DNA of 64,000 bases, taken from contig CAVVFA010000028.1 of the NCBI GenBank assembly GCA_963747345.1, positions 1 to 64,000 on the forward strand, in the 5' to 3' direction. The stretch is from GCA-2746795 sp963747345. Its GTDB lineage: Bacteria; Chloroflexota; Anaerolineae; Promineifilales; Promineifilaceae. Position 1 is the first letter of the stretch. Each line of letters starts with the position of its first letter. A model generated the notes under the pieces. That model saw only the letters and a list, made by a program, of their open reading frames with translations, had not been told where the DNA came from and did not search any database. A program made the position numbers and the translations under genes. This document shows, one piece after another, positions 58,028 to 64,000 of the stretch.

Positions 58028-59758
58028 TCAGCCGCCGCTCTGCTTCATTTTAGCGAGGAGCGCCATCATTTTTTCGTTGCCACCAGCGGGTGGTCGCCAT
58101 TCTACATGGATGGCTGGGGCTTCTTGGCCGACGAGGCTGTCGTAGAAAGATTCCAGGCCAACATTGATGGCGGCGAGTGGGGCTTTGAAGGTGGCTAAAT
58201 CAACTGGATTGGGCAATGCAGGAGGCGTTTGTTGGAAACGATGGCCGATCATAGAGACGGCACCGGCGGTGTCGGTGAAGACTTCAGCGCCAGCTTCGAT
58301 GAGTTTTGCAGTCTGAGCCGCCATGTCTTGCGGGTCTTCGTCTGTGCCGATGAGGATAACGGCAACAGGCAATGATTTCTCTCCGCCTACAATTTCTGCA
58401 ATTACAGGAGCTAACTCGCTGGCGGGGTCGGGATGCGAGCCTTCGCCGAGAACCACGTCTAGTAAAATCATGCCTACTTCGGGGTCGGCTGCTTCTTGGC
58501 GCAGGCGGCGGATGCGCAGATCGTTGTCGATCATGGGATGGAGGCGGCCTTGGGTGAAGTCGTCTTCGCCCATGTCGAGGATGGTGTGAGCCTGGCTGAC
58601 CAGGGGGTCAGCTAGTTTTTGCTCGGGGCGAATAGGGCCGTTGGAGTAGAGTGGCGAAAGGACGGTTTGCAGACCAAGCATGGTTTCGTAGGCGAGGGTG
58701 CCACCGGAGAATAGGCCACGGAGAAAACCGGATAACCGCGGAGAGCGCGGGGGACGCGGAGGAGTTTCCGAGACAATTTGGGTTAGTTGGACAGCAAGAA
58801 CGGCCGTTTCCCAGGCATTATTGGCAAAGTGAAGATTACCCAGTTGGCGGGCGGGTGGCGGATAGCCGATGAAATTGACGATGACTGGTTTGCCGACAGC
58901 TTGGGCAGCCGTGAGCAACTGGGTCGCCACTTCCGGGGCTGGTGGTTTGGAGATGAGGATGATAACGGCCGTTTCCTCATCCCGCGCCAATAAATCCAAG
59001 CCTTGCCGAGTGGTTGCGCCACCCACATCTGGCTTGAGATCGCGTCCACCCGTGCCGATGGCTTGAGACACGCCCCCGCCCAGTTGGTGAATGTGGCTGC
59101 TCACCGCTTGCAAACCTGTGCCAGAAGCGGCGACGAGACCAATATTGCCCCGCCGGATTCTGTTAGCAAAACCGAGACCTATGCCGTTGATAACGGCCGT
59201 GCCGCAATCCGGCCCCATCACCAGCAACCCCTTTTCTTGTGCTTGCTGTTTAAGCGCCACTTCATCTGCCACAGACACATTGTCACTGTAGAGGAAGACA
59301 TGCTTGTTCAGGTTTAGGGCATCTTTAGCCACGCCAGCCGCATACCGACCCGGCACGGAAACCAGCACCCATTCTGCCTCAGGCAACGCTTGGGCGGCGG
59401 AATCCAAACTGCGCGGGCGAAAGCTTTGGCTGGCGCTGCTGTGTCGGCGTTTGAGCAGATCATCTACTTGGGCAATGGCGTCCGCAGCCGCTTGTTCGGT
59501 TTCAGCCTTAACCACAATGAGCAAATCATCGGGGGTAACAGTGTGCACTGAGCCTGTCGAAGTGTGCACTGAGCCTGTCGAAGTGTGCATCTCCGGCCAT
59601 AGCTCAGTCGAAAGTAGTAACTCTTTGTTGGCAGGCGTTGCCATCACCACACCTGCATCCACGACATCGGGTAATGCTGCAAGTGATCGCTGCAACTGCA
59701 TCAAAACCACTGAATCATAATAAGCCCCAGCGCGAATCTCAAACTGAATGACAGTCAT
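58028..59758 (-). CDS. fdrA: FdrA-family protein (succinyl-CoA synthetase alpha-like)
   Basis: Start at MTVIQFEIRAGAYYDSVVLM, because GGAGG lies 5 nt upstream of 59758; the frame is open 36 nt further. It has the FdrA arrangement: an N-terminal VVMATPANKELL domain, a CoA-binding Rossmann-like domain (VFLYSDNVSVADEVALKQQA, VMGPDCGTAVINGIGLGFAN, GIGLVAASGTGLQAVSSHIH-type text, GGVSQAIGTGGRDL) and a C-terminal ligase-like domain (LRIRRLRQEAADPEVGMILL). FdrA is part of oxamate carbamoyltransferase in purine/allantoin breakdown in E. coli; the partner ylbE/ylbF genes are not here. A peptide encoded by a tandem repeat (STGSVHTSTGSVH) interrupts the N-terminal domain near residue 60, and another (PPRPPRSPRLSG) lies near 330. 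Confidence 0.85.
   Translation of the reverse strand: MTVIQFEIRAGAYYDSVVLMQLQRSLAALPDVVDAGVVMATPANKELLLSTELWPEMHTSTGSVHTSTGSVHTVTPDDLLIVVKAETEQAAADAIAQVDDLLKRRHSSASQSFRPRSLDSAAQALPEAEWVLVSVPGRYAAGVAKDALNLNKHVFLYSDNVSVADEVALKQQAQEKGLLVMGPDCGTAVINGIGLGFANRIRRGNIGLVAASGTGLQAVSSHIHQLGGGVSQAIGTGGRDLKPDVGGATTRQGLDLLARDEETAVIILISKPPAPEVATQLLTAAQAVGKPVIVNFIGYPPPARQLGNLHFANNAWETAVLAVQLTQIVSETPPRPPRSPRLSGFLRGLFSGGTLAYETMLGLQTVLSPLYSNGPIRPEQKLADPLVSQAHTILDMGEDDFTQGRLHPMIDNDLRIRRLRQEAADPEVGMILLDVVLGEGSHPDPASELAPVIAEIVGGEKSLPVAVILIGTDEDPQDMAAQTAKLIEAGAEVFTDTAGAVSMIGHRFQQTPPALPNPVDLATFKAPLAAINVGLESFYDSLVGQEAPAIHVEWRPPAGGNEKMMALLAKMKQSGG
58733..58765. repeat. CGCGGAGAGCGCGGGGGACG repeat inside fdrA
   Basis: AACCGCGGAGAGCGCGGGGG and ACGCGGAGGAG is a low-complexity repeat giving TPPRPPRSPRLSGF in the fdrA frame. 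It interrupts the region between LTQIVSE and FLRGLFSGG and looks like another in-frame insertion. Confidence 0.55.
59543..59590. repeat. Tandem CACTGAGCCTGTCGAAGTG units inside fdrA
   Basis: Two 21-bp units of GTGCACTGAGCCTGTCGAAGT follow each other and encode HTSTGSVHTSTGSVH in frame. They belong to the family found three times in GH31. Confidence 0.9.
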
Positions 59759-59797
59759 CGTTTCCTCCAACAATCGAAAATCGTCAATCCCCAATCA

Positions 59798-60613
59798 TTA
59801 ATGATGATGGTGATCCTGGGTATCTTGCAACGTCATCAAAAAATCGGTGACGGCATCGTTGAACGCATCAATTTGTTCTAAGTTTGGCACGTGACCGGCA
59901 TCTGGGATGACGACCATTTTTGCGCCAATCGCCCTGGCCATCGCTTCGGCTTCAGCCAATGGGATAATCTGATCGTCTGCACCATGGATAATGAGAGTGG
60001 GCACGTCGATTTCGGATAAGGTTGGGGTGGAATCTGGACGGTCACGCATGGCGGCCAACGCTCCAACCACGCCTTCAACCGAAGTCCATTCCATCATTTC
60101 CTGCACAAAATCAACAATTTCTTGATCCGTTTCGTAGGTTTTAGGCGAGAGCAGTTTGGGCAGCATGTCGGCCGCAATGGCGGCAACGCCTTCTGTTTTT
60201 GCTTTTTCTGCCATTTTGTCTCGGGCAACTTTGCCATCTGCTGTGTCGGGCAAAGCGCGGGTGGAGGTCAGAATCAAGCCAGCCACCATTTCGGGGAACT
60301 GGCGGAAGAATTCGAGCGCCACATAACCACCCATGGACATACCACACACAACCACGGGGCCTGAAATAGCCAGATAATCGAGCAAGCCCATGCAATCGTC
60401 GGCCAGCATTTCCACTGTATAGGGGCCAGGCGTGGGTTGAGAACGGCCGTGGCCGCGCAAATCCGGTGCCACGACACGGGTCATATTGCCTATATCTTCA
60501 ATCTGTGGCTCCCACATCGCACTGCTAAACGGAAAGCCATGGATCATCAACAAAGCCATACCATCACAACTATCGATAAAAGCCAATCCTAAATCTTCTG
60601 GTTGGTCACTCAT
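59798..60613 (-). CDS. Alpha/beta hydrolase
   Basis: The 271-aa protein has the alpha/beta hydrolase fold: oxyanion region LLMIHGFPFSSAMWEPQIED, VVAPDLRGHGRS, nucleophile elbow VVCGMSMGGYVALEF (Ser in GMSMG), acid in LIIHGADDQIIP and catalytic His in IPDAGHVPNLEQ. It is close to 3-oxoadipate enol-lactonase/ester hydrolase-like enzymes, but the substrate is not determined. The C-terminus ends in DTQDHHHH, a natural His tail. Its start overlaps the stop of the PRPP synthetase gene (ATGA). Confidence 0.9.
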   Translation of the reverse strand: MSDQPEDLGLAFIDSCDGMALLMIHGFPFSSAMWEPQIEDIGNMTRVVAPDLRGHGRSQPTPGPYTVEMLADDCMGLLDYLAISGPVVVCGMSMGGYVALEFFRQFPEMVAGLILTSTRALPDTADGKVARDKMAEKAKTEGVAAIAADMLPKLLSPKTYETDQEIVDFVQEMMEWTSVEGVVGALAAMRDRPDSTPTLSEIDVPTLIIHGADDQIIPLAEAEAMARAIGAKMVVIPDAGHVPNLEQIDAFNDAVTDFLMTLQDTQDHHHH

Positions 60614-60822
60614 GCTGTCTCCTCTTCCTCTGGATCATCGCCAAAGTCGAATAATTCATTAATTGATTGATGGGAGTAATTGCGATAAATCGCTTCACCC
60701 ATAATAGAAGCCACCGAAAGAACTTTCATGTTAAACGGCCGTTCTTCCTCAGGAATATAAACCGTGTCAGTCGTAATCAATTTCTTTAATTTCAGGAATG
60801 GCATTAATACGCTCAAACGCAT
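60610..60822 (-). CDS. prs: Ribose-phosphate pyrophosphokinase, C-terminal fragment
   Basis: The frame carries KKLITTDTVYIPEEERPF, NMKVLSVASIMGEAIYRNYS and the acidic end FDFGDDPEEEETA, the normal C-terminus of PRPP synthetase (T-D-T, V-S-V-A-x-L/I-x-x-A-I). The section between it and the N-terminal part, SKMLVESGIESIRLICTHGL and FLGDAFERI, is in a third frame (about 60890-60800), so two indels separate the pieces. See 60888-61622. Confidence 0.85.
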   Translation of the reverse strand: MRLSVLMPFLKLKKLITTDTVYIPEEERPFNMKVLSVASIMGEAIYRNYSHQSINELFDFGDDPEEEETA

Positions 60823-60887
60823 CCCCTAAAAACAGCCCATGTGTACAAATCAAGCGAATCGACTCAATGCCGCTTTCTACCAACATC

Positions 60888-61622
60888 TTACTCAAGCCCT
60901 ACAACAGAGCCGCCCGTCGCAATTTCATCATCATACACCAACGCTTGCTTAAACCCTCGCACTTGTCGGCGAATTAAGCCACCAAACTCCACATTGGTAT
61001 CTGAAACTCGCGTTTTGGCGGCAGAAGCAATGGGCAAGCCCAAACTTTCAGCAAAACGTGCGCCAGATTCGGCTCGCCCCATATCGGGTGATACGACAAC
61101 TGTGGTTTCCGGATCAAAATTCATCGGCCGCAAATATTCGGTAAACAGCGCCCGTGCCGTCAACGGATCTGCCGGTACGCTGAAAAATCCATGCACTTGT
61201 GCGGAATGGAGCGTCATGGTCATGATATGGGTTGCTCCGGCCGTCGCTAGCAAGTCTGCCACCAATCGCGCTGTAATCGAAATACGGGGCGCGTTTTTCT
61301 TGTCTGAACGCGCATATGAAAAATAAGGAATGATGACATGAATTTCTGAGGCACCCGCGCTTTTGGCAATGTCACACATCATCAACAAGCCCAACAAATG
61401 ATCGCTCACAGGCGTTGTAAGCGATTGTACCAGGTAGACAGCACGCCCCCGAACACTCGCTCCCAGTTGAATGAACAAATTGTCGTTACTGAATTTGGAA
61501 AAATGAGTAACGTCTAACGGCACGCCTAAATAATCTGCAATTTTTTTAGCCAATACAGGATTAGATCGACCACTGTAAAAGCGGACATCTTTTTCATCTA
61601 TCAAAGGTTGCTTGTTGCCCAT
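60888..61622 (-). CDS. prs: Ribose-phosphate pyrophosphokinase, N-terminal part
   Basis: This makes PRPP from ribose 5-phosphate and ATP for nucleotide and histidine/tryptophan synthesis. Conserved parts are FYSGRSNPVLAKKIADYLGV, FSNDNLFIQLGASVRGRAVY (N-D-N replaces the more common G-E), IHVIIPYFSYARSDKKNAPR (flexible catalytic loop), TMTLHSAQVHGFF and TTVVVSPDMGRAESGARFAE. The PRPP loop is ALVYDDEIATGGSV, a variant of VDDMIDTAGT. The frame breaks at VVGLE near 60893 and the gene resumes in other frames to 60610. An essential enzyme with two indels and otherwise intact sequence argues for consensus errors. Followed by the alpha/beta hydrolase. Confidence 0.9.
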   Translation of the reverse strand: MGNKQPLIDEKDVRFYSGRSNPVLAKKIADYLGVPLDVTHFSKFSNDNLFIQLGASVRGRAVYLVQSLTTPVSDHLLGLLMMCDIAKSAGASEIHVIIPYFSYARSDKKNAPRISITARLVADLLATAGATHIMTMTLHSAQVHGFFSVPADPLTARALFTEYLRPMNFDPETTVVVSPDMGRAESGARFAESLGLPIASAAKTRVSDTNVEFGGLIRRQVRGFKQALVYDDEIATGGSVVGLE

Positions 61623-61642
61623 TTTTGTTTCCCCTCTTGTCT

Positions 61643-62224
61643 CTAAAATGATACTGGCAGCGTCAAGGCGACTTGTAATCGTGCCTTGTACGTATCTGCC
61701 GGAATTTCCACAGCCCCAAATTGGCGCAAATGCTCTGTCATGTATTGAATATCCAAGAGCAGAAATCCCTTCTTTTTTAAATGCTCTACTAAATAAACCA
61801 GAGCAACTTTACTGGCGTCTCGTTCACGGGAAAACATGCTTTCTCCCGCAAACAAACCACGCAAAGCTACCCCATATAAGCCGCCAACCAACTGCCCATC
61901 TCGCCAGGCCTCTACGCTGTGGGCAAAACCCAATTGGTACAGATGGGTATACGCTTCAAAAATATCCTCGTTGATCCATGTTTCCTCCCGGTCTGGAGCA
62001 GGTGTCGCACAGCCGACCATCACATCAGCAAAGGCTGTGTTCAGGCGCATCTCAAAGATGCCATTCTTGATAGTGCGTTTTAAGGAACGAGGTATATGAA
62101 ACTCATGAAGCGGCATGATGGCTCTCGGATCTGGATCATGCCAGTATAATTCGCCATCTTCATGAGCCATCGGAAACCACCCCTGGCTGTAGGCAGAAAT
62201 GAGCAAATCGGGGGGCAGCCGCAT
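61643..62224 (-). CDS. aat: Leucyl/phenylalanyl-tRNA-protein transferase
   Basis: A 193-aa Aat protein. It adds Leu or Phe from aminoacyl-tRNA to proteins with N-terminal Lys or Arg, marking them for ClpAP. Conserved segments are LISAYSQGWFPMAHEDGELY, WHDPDPRAIMPLHEFHIPRS, TWINEDIFEAYTHLYQLGFA, HSVEAWRDGQLVGGLYGVAL, FAGESMFSRERDASKVALVY and LLDIQYMTEHLRQFGAVEIP. It lies 19 bp after the peptidase and 20 bp before prs on the minus strand, so these genes share a transcript; a peptidase next to an N-end-rule enzyme is suggestive but may be chance. Confidence 0.95.
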   Translation of the reverse strand: MRLPPDLLISAYSQGWFPMAHEDGELYWHDPDPRAIMPLHEFHIPRSLKRTIKNGIFEMRLNTAFADVMVGCATPAPDREETWINEDIFEAYTHLYQLGFAHSVEAWRDGQLVGGLYGVALRGLFAGESMFSRERDASKVALVYLVEHLKKKGFLLLDIQYMTEHLRQFGAVEIPADTYKARLQVALTLPVSF

Positions 62225-62243
62225 ATTTTTGATAAGGTAAGGT

Positions 62244-63611
62244 TTACGAGCCTAGTTCGCTTAAGAAGCGGATGCTAGTCTCGATGCCTTTGAAGAAGTT
62301 TGGCAGGTAAAAGCGTTCGTTGGGGGCGTGGATTTTGTCGTCGGGGAGGCCAAAGCCCATCAGCACCGTTTCTAAGCCCAGGAATTCCTGGAACTGCCCA
62401 ACAACTGGGATGGAACCGCCTTCGCGCATGAAGATGGGTTCTTTACCATACGTTTCTGAATAGGCGGTAACGGCCGCTTGCATGGCAGGAATGTCAAAAT
62501 CAGTAATGGTAGCGGGCGCACCATGTCCACCTGTAATTTCTACTTTGACGGTGGGCGGTGTGATTTCTTGCACGTATTTTTTAAATGCTTCTGCAATTTT
62601 CTGTGGGTCTTGATGGGGGACGAGGCGCATGGAGAGTTTGCAATGCACCGTGGATGGCAGCACAGTCTTGCCACCGGGGCCGGTGTAGCCGCCGATGATG
62701 CCATGCACATCAAGTGTGGGCCGAGCACCGAGCCGTTCGACAAGAGTGTAATCTGGGTCGCCCCAGGCTTGGGGAGCGCCGGTTTCGGCGAGCCAACCCG
62801 CTTCATCAAAGTTGTATTCGGCGAGCATGGCGCGTTCTTCCGGGGAGAGTTCGCGCACATCATCGTAGAAGCCAGGAATGAGTACACGGCCGTTTTCATC
62901 TTTCAGTTTTGCGATAATATGCCCCAGCACATTGAGCGGGTTGTCGATGCCGCCGCCGAAGCTGCCCGAGTGGAGGTCGCGGGTGGGGCCGGTGATGTCC
63001 ATGAACAGGTAACACATGCCCCGAAGCCCATAGACGATGGAGGGCTGCCCTTTGGCGACCATACCGGTATCGGAAACAAGCGCCACGTCAGCTTTGAGCA
63101 GCTCTTTGTTTTCGGGGATGAAGGCGTGAAGATTAGCCCCGCCGCTCTCCTCTTCACCTTCCATTATAAACTTGACGTTGACGGGTAAACGGCCGTTTGC
63201 TGCCAAATGAGCCTGCACCGCTTTTACATGAATAAACGCCTGCCCCTTATCATCGGACGAACCTCGGGCAACCACATAATCATCACGAATCGTCGGTTCA
63301 AAGGGAGGGGAATCCCACAAATCGAAAGGTTCAGCGGGCTGCACATCATAATGCCCATAAATCAGAACTGTTGGGGCTTCTCCGCCAGCGTGCAGCCAAT
63401 CGGCATAAACCAAAGGATGCCCAGCAGTTTGAATCACCTGCACATTTTCTAGTTCGGCATCTTGCATCGAATCAGCCAGCCATTGCGCCGCTGCCGCCAC
63501 ATCACCATTATGTTCTGGCTGGGTACTGACACTGGGAATGCGCAAAAAGGTTATCAACTCAGTTAAATGTTTCTCTTGATTGGTCTTGGCATAATCAAGT
63601 GGGGTTGTCAT
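62244..63611 (-). CDS. M20-family dipeptidase/metallopeptidase
   Basis: A 455-aa cytoplasmic enzyme with GGAG 6 nt before the start. The two-metal site is complete: His in VLIYGHYDVQPAEPFDLWDS, bridging Asp in RGSSDDKGQ, Glu pair in FIMEGEEESGGANL, Asp in VSDTGM and final His in DKIHAPNERF. The lid domain has the dimerisation strand and a HGAPATITDFDIPAMQA turn. It resembles carnosinase/CNDP-type dipeptidases of the M20A/F group. First gene of the aat-prs-hydrolase-fdrA run, divergent from scpB. Confidence 0.93.
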   Translation of the reverse strand: MTTPLDYAKTNQEKHLTELITFLRIPSVSTQPEHNGDVAAAAQWLADSMQDAELENVQVIQTAGHPLVYADWLHAGGEAPTVLIYGHYDVQPAEPFDLWDSPPFEPTIRDDYVVARGSSDDKGQAFIHVKAVQAHLAANGRLPVNVKFIMEGEEESGGANLHAFIPENKELLKADVALVSDTGMVAKGQPSIVYGLRGMCYLFMDITGPTRDLHSGSFGGGIDNPLNVLGHIIAKLKDENGRVLIPGFYDDVRELSPEERAMLAEYNFDEAGWLAETGAPQAWGDPDYTLVERLGARPTLDVHGIIGGYTGPGGKTVLPSTVHCKLSMRLVPHQDPQKIAEAFKKYVQEITPPTVKVEITGGHGAPATITDFDIPAMQAAVTAYSETYGKEPIFMREGGSIPVVGQFQEFLGLETVLMGFGLPDDKIHAPNERFYLPNFFKGIETSIRFLSELGS

Positions 63612-63644
63612 AAGTTACTCCGTATCCTTTTCTTTTACAGGTAC

Positions 63645-63673
63645 CTGCTCTCTTTTTTTAGTACAGGTATAAT
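63645..63673 (+). promoter_or_regulatory. Possible scpB promoter (-10 TATAAT)
   Basis: A consensus TATAAT at 63668-63673 lies 40 bp upstream of the scpB start codon. The -35 region (around 63645-63650, CTGCTC) is weak. Divergent from the M20 peptidase start at 63611. Confidence 0.45.
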
Positions 63674-63712
63674 CCTGTCTAGCAATACGCATTATAACGT
63701 AGAGGATATTGT

Positions 63713-64000
63713 ATGACGACCCAATCAGACACCCAAAACAGCTTATCGCCCACCGCTTTACTAGAAAGCTTACTCTTTGTTTCCAGCGGGCCAGCTCCCC
63801 TTTCTCGATTAGCAAAAGCACTGGAAATGACTCCTAATTCTGTGCAAAAACTTTTGCGCCAAATGGAAATCGATTACCTGGAACGCGGTCTCAGATTGCA
63901 GTGGGATGACAATGCCGTGCAACTCACGACGGCTCCAGAAGCGAGTGAAACCATCGAACGCTTCCTGGGATTAGAACTAACCACACGCCTCAGTCAGGCC
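63713..64000 (+). CDS. scpB: Segregation and condensation protein B, N-terminal part
   Basis: The gene runs off the window end, with 96 codons visible and no stop. AGAGGA lies 6 nt before ATG 63713. After a polar start (MTTQSDTQNSLSP) the winged-helix domain reads TALLESLLFVSSGPAPLSRL, AKALEMTPNSVQKLLRQMEI, RGLRLQWDDNAVQLTTAPEA, IERFLGLELTTRLSQA. ScpB bridges ScpA-SMC in the chromosome condensin complex. The scpA gene is not in view and upstream genes are on the opposite strand. Confidence 0.92.
   Translation, partial: MTTQSDTQNSLSPTALLESLLFVSSGPAPLSRLAKALEMTPNSVQKLLRQMEIDYLERGLRLQWDDNAVQLTTAPEASETIERFLGLELTTRLSQA

Noticed and set aside
62478..63188. Plus-strand ORF of 236 aa opposite the M20 peptidase
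   Set aside because: The minus-strand frame has every metal ligand of M20 enzymes; this is its shadow.
1..64000. Insertion sequences or prophage
   Set aside because: No transposase, integrase or phage structural protein was recognised on either strand; the repeats found are short and non-coding.
1..64000. tRNA and rRNA genes
   Set aside because: I saw no cloverleaf-type GGTTCGANTCC segment with a matching acceptor stem and no rRNA signature; a covariance search was not possible.

Overview
The window looks like a piece of a Chloroflexota (Anaerolineae-like) chromosome of middling GC. This is an inference from the MalEFG-type sugar importer with long acidic lipoprotein linkers, the multiheme cytochrome/NrfD modules and very dense short dispersed repeats; no rRNA or tRNA gene is present to fix taxonomy. 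About 60 perfect copies of the 10-bp palindrome AACGGCCGTT are scattered over genes and spacers, roughly one per kb and about a thousand times the random expectation. They are missing from the first 840 bp and from several genes that look acquired.

Layout. 1-1772: a frameshifted GcvT-like fragment joined to the 3' end of a PfaC-like polyunsaturated fatty acid synthase gene, possibly an assembly junction. 1872-3631: an EcoRV-like restriction-modification pair. 3632-5735: arrays of a 94-bp repeat around a small membrane protein and an acetyltransferase. 5741-23555: a carbohydrate-use region with an all-in-one sugar sensor (binding domain, GAF, histidine kinase, receiver, AraC), a GH36/31-like enzyme, two permeases, a tandem-fused binding lipoprotein, an odd receiver protein, an FGGY kinase, a GH2, an SCP2 protein and a GH31; a truncated copy of the kinase lies at the far edge. 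23852-38423: a broken histidine kinase, membrane glycosyltransferases, an APH-like kinase, a GrpB-GNAT fusion, a ComB homologue, phosphoesterase and metallo-beta-lactamase-fold proteins, a thioesterase and an acyl-CoA ligase. 38601-40476: a decayed toxin-antitoxin pair and a VRR-NUC-type nuclease. 40901-46980: a C-family DNA polymerase interrupted by palindromic elements, then a NarX/NarL-type two-component pair. 47069-57469: an electron-transfer cluster with 40 CxxCH haem motifs, an NrfD-type quinone subunit, a four-cluster ferredoxin and a cytochrome b. 58028-63611: FdrA, an alpha/beta hydrolase, PRPP synthetase, Aat and an M20 peptidase in one run. 63713-64000: the start of scpB.

How the parts work together. 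Glycosidases outside or inside the cell release sugars, the lipoprotein and two permeases import them (the ATPase is not in the window), the FGGY kinase phosphorylates them, and the sensor at 6326 probably controls the operon. The cytochrome cluster probably moves electrons between menaquinone and periplasmic or surface haem chains.

Many genes, including ones expected to be essential (PRPP synthetase, DNA polymerase), are split by single-base indels while both halves stay well conserved. Residual consensus errors explain this better than mass pseudogenization, although the GcvT, GH31 and 25.4-25.7 kb kinase regions are hit hard enough to be real decay. Several dispersed repeats sit in frame inside genes, which is the most unusual feature of the sequence.
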